Positions 47,301 to 58,670 of a stretch of DNA of 64,000 nt are shown in pieces. Both the position numbers and the translations under genes were made by a program. The notes under the pieces were generated by a model. The model was not told the DNA's origin. It searched no databases and worked only from the letters and a program-made list of their open reading frames with translations. Every line of letters starts with the position of its first letter. The first letter of the stretch is position 1. The DNA is from Rhabditoides inermis (taxonomy: Eukaryota > Nematoda > Chromadorea > Rhabditida > Rhabditidae): NCBI GenBank assembly GCA_963966185.1, contig CAWZYM010000403.1, forward strand, positions 210,001 through 274,000. The letters are read 5' to 3'.

Positions 47301-50300
47301 ATCTTAACGGATTGTTCTTGGTGAATTGTCTTCCATATTCCTTACAATGTTGTGTTCACTTCAATTATATGACACTACTGCTGTCGTGCAATAAATTTGC
47401 GCACACGACGCAACAGTACAGTTCTCTTTGACACTCTTGTCCTATTTTGAATGCACTAGTGTTTCCTTCCGGCGCTATAATAGACTCGCACTTAGTTCAG
47501 GATTTTTCGTTGACAACATTATCGTGGGTTTTGAACATACCGTATACTGAACGAATTGCACAGCAGACTTGTTTTTGCTGTTCATTTCTCTACTCCACTG
47601 CTCTCCTCTCATGACCACGTGGCGAAGTGGTAACGCTCTCGCTTGGCAAGCGTTACTTGCGGGTTCGATCTCCGCTACGCTCGCAAAATTTTGTCAAATT
47701 AAAAACATCATCCAAAGGGTTCTGATCGTTGTCTAACGACCCTAATGTCTCTCATGAAAAGAGTGGAACTGCGGGCCCACTATATCACCTTGAAAGCTAA
47801 ACCGGATGAATGATTTGATTTGATTTGACTAGTGTTGTCCGTCTCACAGCCTCTCTCTCTCTCCCTTGCAGCCTGCTGCACCTGCTGGACGAGGCGATGG
47901 CGCGCGTGGGCCAGCTGGAAACGGAAGTCGACGTGTGCGACAATATATTAGCGGTGAGCGGCGTGTCGATATTGTTCTTAGCTCTGTTTTTCTATCATGT
48001 GTTTTCTTGCAGGTGGTGCGGGACTCTGTCGAGTTGATCGAGGAGAAGGACTCTCTGTCGGCCGTCGAACGCCGCAACAAGGCCAAGCTGCACGCCGAAC
48101 TCACAGAGTTTGTACAGGTGCGCTTTTTTCTTTTACAATTTTTTTGACATTTGCCTTACAAGTTTGAGTAGTTGATCTAGTCGCTGGAGGACGTGTTTTC
48201 ATTTTTTCCCGTTTACTAGAAAATGTACGTTTCGCGATCTGTATAAGTATCGCTAAGCTTGTCTAATTTTATAGTTGCATTTAAAATCGAGTTTAAAAAA
48301 ACAAACAATACAACTGACCTTGATTGAAGTGGAAGTGGAAGTAGAAGTACTATTTAAAACTGAACAACTGAACAAGTCATAATCATATTTCTCATTGGTT
48401 ACTAAGTTGCGCAACGGAGTAAGTCAACTAATCTTTGTTTGGTATATCGGTTTTAACTATTTACAGGTGCTTATTTTGTTACAAAACAAGGGACTGCAAA
48501 ATGCATATACTCTGCGCCAGAGCGATAGTTTTCGATCTACCTCGCTTGCAGTTCGAAATACGGTGCCATAACCGTCTGACTCTCTTTTTTTGCGCGCTAT
48601 TGCCGAAAGCTGACTCTCCGTCTTCCTCTGATCTACGATCCGCGCGCAACTTATTGCGAGCATAGAACTATACTTGCTACTTGATTCGAGCGAGATAAAC
48701 ATTCTGTTACAAAACACATGCCAGGCGCTGGACGTGGTTACGGAGCGGCACCTGGCCACTCTTCGGGAGGCGAACATCTCGGACCCCGCGTCGATTGCCC
48801 GCTGCTGCGACGCGGCCAGAGCCGTATCCGACTTTATGCAGGGTGAGTCGATGTATCAAATTTATTTATTTATTACTGCCGGGATCAACAATGTGACAAA
48901 TATACAATGAATGTACAGAAGAAATCAATGTGCAGGTAAATTCATCATCCAAGTATCATAATCCATTTTCGCATGTATCAAATCAAAAAAAGTTTTATCC
49001 AGGATCTCTATACACAATCCAATGGTTTGTTTTGCTATGGAGCTGGTCTCATAATCCCAGGTAGTGTAGTCGGTGAAGACGGTCTGCCAATGTTGCCTGA
49101 GTGAATGGTTTGCGAGGTAGGGTCCGTGGAGACGCGGGCTGGTAGACGCTTGGCTGTCCCGAGATCGTGTACTGTTTCATGATACCGTCGCCAAAAATGA
49201 ACGGTTTTGCGATATTGCCTGAGATCATGGTTTTGCCAGGTAGGAATAGGAGTGGGTGGAGGAGAGTATAGCTCTGTTATTACCGAGGGTAATGTTGTAG
49301 TTGTGTACCGTACTTGATGTTTGAAAAATATTTGTTATTTCGTTTTAGGTCGCGTGTCGCGATCGCTGATGCAGATGGACGCGTATCAGGAGAAGGTGAC
49401 CGTGTGTTTTGTGTTTTGTTTGTTGTTGTTGTTTACGCGTGCCCGGTTTAGGCCAAGCACGTGGACGTGATCGACCTGTTTGTGGACCGGCTGATGAGCC
49501 ACCTCTCGGCGCTTTTCCAGAATCTGGTGTGTCGAGAGTTATTATAAGAGAGAGAGAGTGCATTAATTATCATGATGTGTCGTCATTACGTGTGATTTCT
49601 CAACAACACTTTTGTTTGTTTGGAGTGGAAGTGGTAGTTGAGATCTGTATTGTTTATTGTGTGCGAAAGAAAACATGGAGAGTACGCAATGAAGGGGCCT
49701 CTTTTGCAGAACGAGCTGTCTGAGGGTCAGAACTGGCACGAGCTGTCGATCCCGAAACAGTCGCAGCGCTTCCACGCCCTCTCGCCCCTCTCCGATCTCA
49801 TGCTATGGCTCAAGGTAGGCATTAGATTTGTGATTTGCCGTGTTAAGATTTGCCGTGTTTGACACGGTTTCGTGGGTTAATTTATATTTACTGTTTGATT
49901 GAAAGAGGGTTGTGAAGACGATATTATATTTGTATTGTTGCAGAACACTCGTCCAGTACCCTACCAGGCTGCGATTCAGCGCTACGCAGACGCCACCAAG
50001 GCCCTCTACAAGAAGCTGTTTGACAGGTCGGCGTTGGTTGCCTGTTTGGTTCATTAAGCGCGTGGTCGCATTGTGTTTTACTGGATTGATGAGTTTTTCA
50101 ATCTAGTTTTTTCCTGATTGTCGACCATAAATTGGATGCGTTTCTAGATTCGCTATTTGCTTTGGTTGTGAAACGCACATTTTATGGGATATTCGAGAAA
50201 TGCAACGCATAGTTTTTGCGATGTTGTATTTTCTCGGCATGCTAGATTATGATATTTGTATAGTATTGTTTTCCATTGAATACGTCAATCTCTCTTACTT

Positions 50301-53300
50301 TAATATTTCTAAACCATCTAAAATCGAAAGGTGTGTACTTTGTTTCAATACTGTCTGTGTTGCAGGTTCTTTGACACCCTGATAGATCAAGTGAACCGCG
50401 TGGGGCTGGGCGACAAAAGACAGCGTAAGTCTCTCAAAATACTGAACATCTATTTAAATGTTGTATCATTTTTCTACTCATGCTTCTTGTATTATCGACA
50501 GCGTCAGTCTATAACATAGAGTTGGTGTAATGGACGTTATCGTTTGCCGTTTCAAGTTAGGAAGGATGGTCAGTGTCATTTCATCATTCCCTTCATGTGT
50601 GTGCAGTGAGTGTACGCCGTCATTTCAGCGTCGTCGAACCTGTCGAAGCACTCGTCGGACCGCTCCTCCCTCCAAGTCGACATGACCGCCGACCAGGAGA
50701 GGCTAGGCACGGTTGGTTGAATGTGTTCCCTCCATTTATAGCATTCATAGTATGAGTGAACAATGATTCCTCCATTTGTAGCGTATGAGTGAACAATGAT
50801 TGCATTTTGACCTTCTATCACGTGGCAGCCGTAGTCACGGTTGGTGGTTGCTTGGACAAATCAAATTCAAAGTTCATTCGTAATCGCATTTGTGATTGGT
50901 CGTTGCTCTGTCCGCAGAAGATATGCATTTCGTCATGCGTTTTAAAGGAGAGAAGCACAGAGTGATGAAATGAAATGATCAGCTGCTATCACACGTCAAA
51001 AATGATGATACATAACGTCAGTTATTCGTGGCGGGACCAATTTTGAAAATTAATTCCCATTGGAAACTCGTGCCAAGTTTGTACTACACCACGAAGTACT
51101 GACGCATTGCCTGATTTTCAAGATGCCATTTCATTTTATATCAAATTTATATTAAATGATATAATTTTAATTTTGGTTTCAATTTGATCGCCATATCAAT
51201 ATTGACTATGTCGACTTCATGTTATTATTCCGTGCACCTCTCCTTTAACGATTGAGGATTGTAGAAAAAAATAACAGTTTGTCATTATCACATTACTTCA
51301 CAGATTGTTTACTGTCCGCGTCTGTTAAAGGCGTCTAGTAGAGTAGCAGTTGGCAGTAGTAGCTGACAAAATGTCTACGGCTTACTAACTTGATAATAAT
51401 AATTTATACGGTTGATTAATAACGCGTGGTGAAAAAGTGTAAACGGCAAAACCAATAAATTTGATGACCACGTTGGATTCAGCTGATCGATACGGTACAG
51501 AGAAGCCGACAAAATGAGGGAATGCTATGTCGATGTCGTGATGACCGTCCTCGATTCAGCTGATCGAGACGGTGCTGGGCGAGCTGTCGCCGGTGGTGGA
51601 GATGGAGCAGAAGTTCATCACCCGCTTCTTCCACATCAACAGCGACGTGCTGGCTGGGATAGAGACAGCGTCCATGGACAGCGGCGACTCGGCCAGTATC
51701 GGTGAGGGGGAGAGAGGGTGATTGGGAGTATTCGGAGGTGTGAAGTATCGGCACTTGGGTGAGGGGCGGGCTTTGGGGCTGTGGAAGTTGGGAGTAATCG
51801 GAGGTGTCAAGTGTCAAGTATTGATGGGTCTATGGATGGATCTCGGTTAGAATCAATTTGTGGGGACGGAATACAGAGGTCCGCTCGCTTTTCCAATGGC
51901 CTCGAAGGGGTCCAAGGGTTCCACATAACAAAAGTGACCCAACCTTCGGCGGGCTCCGCCCCCAATTTAAGCCCCAGGGGTTATATAACTAGTTTTCCGA
52001 GCGGTAGGTCAACTGGACCTTTGACACTGATTCATCATTCATGCCCTATTGGCGAACGTTCGTGGTGGATTCACAACAAGCACATGTAGGTTTCATCCAC
52101 CTTGGTTTTCTTGTGGAACACGGTATCGGCTGTCGGGTAATGCGGTGTAGCGGTGTGTCTAGGCGGCGGTAGTCGTTCGATGGAGCGCTTCCTCAACGAG
52201 CAGGTGCGCGCCGTGATGACGCCCCTCTTCGAGTCGCTCACTCCCCACCTAGACCGATTCGCCAAGGCCTGCTGTCGACAGAATCCCAGGTGAGAGATGG
52301 GGGAGAGAGAGAGAGAGAGAGAGGGTGGACATGCACAATACGGATAGGCAGATACTGAATGCGTTCAGCAACGTACTGGGGGAATAGAAGGATGGGGAAA
52401 TAAGGAGGGTTGGAGTTTGAAGGTTGAAGCTCAACACGGATGATGTAAATACGAAATGCGTTCAGCAACGTGCTGCTGCTGTTTGTGTTGATGTCGAAGA
52501 AGGTGCTGTCGCCGTCGGACGCCGGCAGCTACTTCACAGTCACGTTCGGATCGCTCACCGTCCTCATCAAGAGACAGTTCGACATGTACATGGTGGGTGA
52601 AGAAGGGGGGGGGGGAGAGAAAGAGAGGGGATAGGGAGAGAGAGAGAGAAAGATTAATGAAACTGTTCAGGAACAAGAGTCGCAACAGCTGCAGGACATT
52701 AAAATCACCAAGCGCACCCGACTGGGTGAGTGGCATGCTTACTTGCTTGTCATCTACATGATTTGTGCAGGCATCCTGCCGACGCTGGACCGTCTCGCGT
52801 CGTTTGTGCGCAGCGCGGAGGCGGTGTTTGCCGACGCGGAGAGGAGGACCGACCTGGAGAAGTGGTGCGTGTTAGCGAGGATGTAAAGTTCTATGCTCGC
52901 AATAAGTTGCGCGCTGTGGGGTAGATCAGAGGAAGACGGAGAGTCAGCTCGCGGCAATAGCGCGCAAAAACAAGAAGGGCAGACGGTTATGGCATCGTAT
53001 TTCGAACTGCAAGCGAGGTAGATCGAAAACTATCGCTCTGGCGCAGACTATATTTCAGAACGGTTATGTGGGACATTTTGTTTGAGATCACTCGGAAGTG
53101 CAATCTGAAAACGCGCATTGCATTATGTGTTCGATATGTTGTGCGTTGTGCGAGAGGAGAACGCGGCAGTGTATTAAAAAATTGTTACCGTTCAATAACG
53201 TGTCGTGTATTAGATTATAAGAATATTTAGGAAGGGTGTAATTCAATACTTGTTACATAGAACATATCTGTTAAAAAGTACTTGCGTAAAGATATTAAGT

Positions 53301-53373
53301 TTGTCTTGACCCAATTCAACAAAAGCGCATGCATAAAACGTTTACAAATACTAACACAAACCTGCGCCTCTCT

Positions 53374-53406
<33 letters not shown>

Positions 53407-54758
53407 AATATGGACGTATGACGTTATTCATTTGTATTGTTATATTTCATCTGTTAGTGTCCACTGTCCGTTATGCGCAGGTTTGTGTTAGTATTTGTAA
53501 ACGTTTTATGCATGCGCTTTTGTTGAATTGGGTCAAGACAAACTTTATATCTTTACGCAAGTACTTTTTAACAGATAATATATGTGCTTTTGTTGAATTT
53601 CATAGAAATTTCTTCTGTTTCTGATTCCCAAGCTCTGTCGTTAATTTCTCTGCGCGCCCTGCCCGCCTGCCGGGAGAAAGAGCTAGCCAGAGTGACGGGA
53701 ACCCAAAACAACGCAAACCCGGCGCGAATTAGACGCTGGCGGCGGCGAGGCGAACTCCACTCAAAGTGTTAGTTGGAGAACACGCGCAGAAAACGCCGAG
53801 AGAGTACGCTTTCGGCAGAGAGTCAGCGTTACCGGACACGACATCCACCCACCCACCCACCCACACGCTAGCCTCTCACCTCATGAGTGCGCGAGATCGC
53901 TCATAACTTCTTTCGGAGAGAAGATACAAAGATGCCATCAATTAGTGATCTGGCCTACGGAACCGTGCGAATCTAACTAACATGAATTGAATGAGTTCGC
54001 ATTCCTGCTAACATGATTTTTGGATATCGCTTCTTGAAAATTCTGGCGCGAGCCCTATCCTAAGCCAAAAGAGAGGGCGCTGCGCGCCCTCTCTAATTTG
54101 GTTAAGAGCTCGCATTATCAAGTGCGTGCGTGTATTGTATCATTGACATATAAGGTGCGAGCGTGCATTCTGAAAGTGAGTGCACATGTTTTTTTATGTG
54201 GTCGATATGTATCGTTACAATGAGTATGATTCGGTGTGTGGTGAGTCTTTTCGTCTTGCCTGTTGTGTGACAGTGACAAACACGATTGTTGTACGTTTCA
54301 CGTGTATGGTATACACCGCATTGGTTAGGTGTGCGTTAATTTTTTATCTGCCGTTTTTTTTAATATAAGAAATATAAGAAAATAGAATTTGTTTGACATG
54401 CATTTGATACCTTGGTAGCTTTGTCTTATTAGCAGATTAGCTCCAACAACTTTGGGGTTTTTTGTATTGTACACAGAACAGGGAGGGTCACAAAGATAAC
54501 GACAGTAATAATCAATCAATACCGTTGCACAATCAATCAATACCAGTTTTTAGGTACGCGTCGCTGGTGCGCTCGACGATGGAGGGCATTGAGCGCGCGG
54601 CGGTCTCGTCCCAGTCAAAGTCGCCGGCCGCCGTCGTCCGACTCGAGAACTACCACCAGCTATACTGTAAGGAGGGGGGGAGATGTGCCTTGTTTAGTGA
54701 CTCTGTCAGCTATACAGTTGTACTGTGAGCAAGGAGATAGGGGTGTGTGTGTGTGTGT

Positions 54759-54815
<57 letters not shown>

Positions 54816-55930
54816 GAGCGAACAGCCCCGTTGAGTGACTCTGTCGGAGCTGAAGCTGTCTTGTCTGGACGCGTTCCGCAAGGAGGCGAAGCGACTCAAG
54901 GAGGAGAACGTCGACCAGTACGTGCAAGAGTACATGGGACGACCACTCGATAGGATACATGTGAGTGCCTAGGGTATTATTATTATTGATTTGATTATGT
55001 GCATGCACGTGTTGCATCTGGTTAGTATTATTGTGAGTGGATGGGGTGTGCGCGAGTCGGCTTGAGTTGAAATGGCGTTTGAGCGAGTCATCACTGACAT
55101 GTTTTGAGCTCTTGTTTATGGTTTGGGTATCATTGATTCTTCTACACGAACTGTCGCAATGACGTAATCAAGAGATGGACATGAAGATATGATGTATGTT
55201 TCAGGTGTACTTTGAGACGGTGCAGCGCGCTATCGAGCAGGGCTGCAAGCCGGAGGAGATCAGCTACCAGCCACAGTTCAGCCGACTCGAACTCAAGAAG
55301 GTCAGTAGAGAGAGGGAGGGAAGGAGGGAGGGAGAGAGAGAGAGAGAGAAACGGGCAAGGATTGGCTACTCTCTACATGTGTCATGTTTATGCTAGTATG
55401 GTAGTCATATCTTGCCCGTAACTCTCTACAAGTGTTCTATCTTGAGAGAGGGGGGGGGGAGGGATAGAGAGATAGAGATTTTGGATGCAATCAATGGCGT
55501 CTGTTGAGGTGATGTCGGCGTATCCTGGCAAGGAGGTGAAGCGCGGTCTGGAGCAGCTGTACAAGAAGGTGGAGAAGCACCTCGTCGACAACTCGTCCCT
55601 CCTCCAGGTCGTCTGGAGACAAATGCAGGTGCGAATGAGACTAAAGAACATGAATTACCTGCGTTATACGGTAGAATTATCCGCCTAGTGAATTCTGTAT
55701 CGATAGAACTGATAAATAAAGTGTTATGAGCCAAATTGGCGGGAGAAGCGATCAACCGATGTATGTGTGAATGTTGAGTAGTAACGATGCGTGTTGAGGA
55801 CCGCTTCATGAAGCAGCTGCAAGAGTACCAGCGCCTGATCGCCGAGTGCTACCCCAACTCGAAGCTGGACCTGGAGGTGTCGGTCGACGACGTGCTACAG
55901 TACTTCTCCGAGATTGCTCTCCAACACTGA
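44309..55930 (+). CDS. sec-3: Exocyst complex component Sec3 (EXOC1)
   Basis: Exocyst subunit that tethers secretory vesicles at the plasma membrane and binds phosphoinositides. 27 exons, 846 aa, complete: 44309-44350, 44410-44497, 44592-44719, 44774-44872, 45071-45145, 45201-45257, 45557-45643, 47004-47080, 47872-47953, 48013-48117, 48725-48842, 49349-49395, 49452-49526, 49710-49814, 49944-50026, 50366-50424, 50629-50711, 51560-51701, 52163-52289, 52466-52592, 52671-52725, 52771-52864, 54554-54666, 54836-54960, 55205-55300, 55509-55628, 55799-55930. The N-terminal third holds the Sec3 PH-like PIP2-binding domain ([33 protein letters not shown]). A Glu-rich linker, coiled-coil segments and the helical C-terminal CATCHR body follow, ending ISEIALQH-like. 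Length matches the family. Several introns carry MITEs. Three late acceptors read TTGAG. Confidence 0.93.
46095..46172 (-). pseudogene. tRNA-like sequence (type II, degenerate)
   Basis: Minus strand: A box TATGGCGCAACCGG, anticodon-loop region CTAGCAATCTG, B box GAGTTCGAATTC, spaced as in a tRNA with a long variable arm. It shares the anticodon region with 46386-46470. Stems are imperfect. Confidence 0.45.
46386..46470 (+). pseudogene. tRNA-like sequence (type II, degenerate)
   Basis: A box AATGGCGCAGTCGGTTAGATG and B box AAGTTCGAGTCCTGA with CTAGCAATCTG between them. It is a plus-strand counterpart of 46095-46172, about 220 bp away in the same sec-3 intron. Confidence 0.45.
47096..47240. 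repeat. Dispersed repeat in a sec-3 intron
   Basis: Related to 56815-56930: both have a run of CAATCAAT, then TTATCCrGAATCGyTATATC, then a less conserved stretch ending in an AGGCTAACGCCGGG-like segment. Type unknown. Confidence 0.45.
47612..47685 (+). pseudogene. tRNA-like sequence (Ala-like, degenerate)
   Basis: CCACGTGGCGAAGTGGTAAC (A box), loop TTGGCAA, T arm GCGGGTTCGATCTCCGC, which pairs well. Acceptor and anticodon stems have mismatches. Confidence 0.5.
48504..48672 (+). mobile_element. Short non-coding repeat, member 1
   Basis: Inverted copy of about 52884-53045 in the same gene (shared CTCTGCGCCAGAGCGATAGT and TTATTGCGAGCATAGAACTA). A fragment of the same family is at 9745-9790. 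No TIR is evident. Confidence 0.65.
50941..51247. mobile_element. MITE with TTAAAGGAGAG termini
   Basis: TTAAAGGAGAG and CTCTCCTTTAA stand at the ends, and the interior motif GTGGCGGGACCAATTTTGA is shared with 635-1022. It is in a sec-3 intron. Confidence 0.55.
52884..53045 (-). mobile_element. Short non-coding repeat, member 2
   Basis: Inverted relative of 48504-48672. It begins within 20 bp of a sec-3 donor (52865). Confidence 0.65.
53264..53577. mobile_element. Fold-back element with 100-bp arms
   Basis: Arms 53264-53367 and 53475-53577 are inverted copies with about one mismatch, separated by about 107 bp that include a CT tract. It is in a sec-3 intron. A third partial piece (TGCTTTTGTTGAATT) follows at 53585. 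Confidence 0.85.
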
Positions 55931-56522
55931 CCCCACTCGCTCTCTGTACTTGTTCCCGAGTAGTAATGAGTGGAGTGGAGAGAGATGTGCCCCTCTTAAG
56001 TTTGTCTCCGCTATGTGTCTCGCTGCATGTCAGCTCTATATTGCGTAATGCGCTTTCCCTTTGTAATAATGTGCGCGAACGCTGATTGTGATGTCTTGAT
56101 ATTCCGTACGGGAAAGATCGTATATAGTAGTGTGAAGATATTTATTGTAGATGTTGAACAGTCTGCTTGTGTTTTTTTTTGTAAAAGAAGTTTTGCATGT
56201 TCTTCTTGTTGTAGTTTTGTGTGTTGTATTGATCAAGTACTCCCGAGTTGGTGGAGAAGAAACACTCGCTCTTGATTAGTTGTTTTCGGTGCATATATAC
56301 TCGGTGATTCGAGGTAAGGGGGAACAACGAACAATGATTGCATGTGTTGGAAAGTGGTCTCCCGATCCCGTTGCGCTTGTATGGTCAGCTGAGGGGACAG
56401 AGAGCTCTCTCTAACAGCTCGAGGCGTGTTTCTATTTTCTCCAAAAATCTCAAGAAGAAGCTTTTACTCTTTCGCGTTCCTGCCCTCGGCGACGCTGTTT
56501 ATGGAGGAGAGAGAGCGGCGGT
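55931..56522. other. sec-3 3' flank
   Basis: Probable 3' UTR then unique sequence; no gene seen. Confidence 0.4.
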
Positions 56523-56718
56523 CACGGTTCGGATAGTTGCACAGCGCGCCCACAGAGAGAGCGGCGCGCGCCCAGGCCGCGCCGCGAGTGAATGGGCGCG
56601 TAGCGATTTCAGTCGAGAAATTATCGCGCTCTAGCGCTTGCTGGTAATTTCGCGCGTCGCGTGTTCGCGGAGCGGCTGCGCGCCCGTCGCTGTCGACTGT
56701 GCAACTATCCGGGCCGTG
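56523..56718. mobile_element. 196-bp MITE, CACGG termini, 5-bp TSD (copy 2)
   Basis: Near-identical to 2016-2211, same length. GCGGT flanks both ends (56518-56522 and 56719-56723). Confidence 0.88.
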
Positions 56719-56723
56719 GCGGT

Positions 56724-57525
56724 GGAAGGAAGAGGGTGGAGGGATGGAACGTAGCCAGAGACTGGTTCGGAGTTCACCTGTCCACAGTCAGTAGACGGAC
56801 CTTCCCCCTCAATCAATCAATCAATCATTTATCCAGAATCGCTATATCCTGACTATACAACAAAGTGCATACGGTACACCACAAGGGCTAAGCGCTGGGA
56901 GAAACACAGTTCAGCAACGGGGATGGTAGGGTCGAAAGTCGATATTAGATCGATAATCAGTCGATAATCAGTCGATAATCATTCGATTTCCTTTCCATAA
57001 TCCATTAGAATCAGATACCATTATAGACGATGGTGGAGCTCCGGGTGTTCCTTTTCTTCCATCATAATCCACAATAGTAACTCCGCGGGCTAGGAAGACA
57101 GCGTTCTCATGAGCTATTCCCCGCCTTGCTCAAGGGTACTGGGGAAAGATCATTTCGACCCGACCGCCCGATGCGAGAGAGGAAGAAATAATAGTCTAGT
57201 GTATGATGCTCTCACCTTCCCCCTGTACCGTACAAAGAAGAATGACGGAGTCTAGCTCTAGAGTCGCGGTATAATAATATTAATAATAATAAATATTTTG
57301 ATTTTGAAGTTACAGCGTACAGCTGACAACTATGGACGGTTTTGAGTTTCTTGAGCTTTGCGTGTGTTCAGTTCAAACATTTTCTTCTTTTTTATTGATT
57401 GCATTTTTCTCTCAAATCGATCCCAGCTGACTTTTGTGAACGTTTTGATGGTGTTGCTCAACGAGCAGTGTTGCTTGGTAGTATTGGTGCGTGGTTGTGT
57501 TGTGTTTTTTGGCGGTGGTGTTGGT

Positions 57526-57557
<32 letters not shown>

Positions 57558-57915
57558 CGTCCTTGTTGTTGTTGTTGTTTGTTGAATATTGTGTTGATTG
57601 ATTTTATTGATTGTTCCATCGATCGATTAATTGTTTAATTGCAGATTTGAGTCGTTTGGAATTGCACTCCGCACTATCTTCTATGAATCGAAGTAGAGTA
57701 TGTGTTGTTGTGTTTTCTTTGTTATAAGTTGACTGTGCGTTGTTGTAATTTGTTTCCTATAAGTTTATGTTATAAGATAAATCCGATTTTAAAATAACTT
57801 TTTATGGAACTTTTTGTTATCAGATCTAGATGGTTTCTGACAAACAAAGTGGTGTACCACGTTGATTGTCAATGCTGTCACCAAGAAAACAGATGCCAAC
57901 CAATGTTTCTTCCTC

Positions 57916-57954
<39 letters not shown>

Positions 57955-58088
57955 ACTCTCTATCTTTCGCCATGTTATTCTATAAACATGGAGTGTAATT
58001 TAAGTCACAGAAACCGATGGTAACTGATATCATTTAAGTTACAAATTTTGGAACTAAACTGTGTGGATTGATTTTTCTGAACTCTATT
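56724..58088. other. Intergenic; TTG-rich repeats and possible stray exons
   Basis: It contains the dispersed repeat 56815-56930, GTT/GTC-rich trinucleotide runs (57500-57580) and a CT tract (57920-57958). A short open segment after an AATTGCAG acceptor (57645-57690) could be a terminal exon, but no gene can be assembled. Confidence 0.35.
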
Positions 58089-58089
58089 C

Positions 58090-58160
58090 GCGCACGGTGG
58101 CCTAGTGGATAGAGCGGTCGTTTGTCAAGCGGTGGGATGTGGGTTCGCTCTCCGAAGATG
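58090..58160 (+). pseudogene. tRNA-like sequence (Asp-like, degenerate)
   Basis: A box GTGGCCTAGTGGATAGAGCG, loop TTGTCAA (GTC), B box GGTTCGCTCTC. A second, inverted Asp-like copy lies at about 58595-58670. Confidence 0.5.
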
Positions 58161-58168
58161 CTTTTCGT

Positions 58169-58355
58169 CACGGCTCGGCCCGCTTATCGCCGCGCGCCTT
58201 TAATGCTTGTCACAGTCGAGTCGCGCGCCGCGCGGAAATCTTCAAAGGCGGTATGCATTGACTTTGCACTCTGCAATGGCGGCCGCGCTGCGCGGGCTCA
58301 TGTGGCGCGTGCCACTCGCTGTGACAGCGGCGAGCGATCAGTCGGCCGAGCCGTG
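58169..58355. mobile_element. 187-bp MITE, CACGG termini, 5-bp TSD (variant)
   Basis: The ends CACGGCTCGGCC and GGCCGAGCCGTG are inverted repeats. TTCGT flanks both (58164-58168 and 58356-58360). The interior differs from the two 196-bp copies, but the outermost bases and TSD length agree. Confidence 0.8.
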
Positions 58356-58594
58356 TTCGTTTTGCCGACACTCTCCGGTACTTTTTGGTGACAACGGTTG
58401 GAATCACGCATGGCGAGGGTGATGTGGAAGTTTTTGTCGGTATTTTTTTCGAATTTTTTTTAATTCGATTTTTTTAACGAATTCAAACATTTTGCCCTCA
58501 ACAATGAATAAGACCGTTCAATAAAAGTGGCGAGAGGAGTTTTCTACCAACTGCCATCCTGAGAGTCCGGAGAGAATCGGAAAAATAAAGTGTG

Positions 58595-58670
58595 TGGCCG
58601 GAAAGCGATCCCAACCCCCACTTCCCGACAACGACCCCTCTATTCACTAGGCCACCGCCGCTGTTTCACA
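58595..58670 (-). pseudogene. tRNA-like sequence (Asp-like, degenerate)
   Basis: Minus strand GTGGCCTAGTGAATAGAGG and a GTTGTCG loop resemble 58090-58160. The B box is altered (GGTTGGGATCG). Confidence 0.4.

Noticed and set aside
57489..57585. Val-rich frame (GVVVVVV run)
   Set aside because: Translation of a GTT/GTC trinucleotide repeat.
58122..58391. 89-codon frame with protein-like composition
   Set aside because: It coincides with the 58169-58355 MITE and its TSDs.
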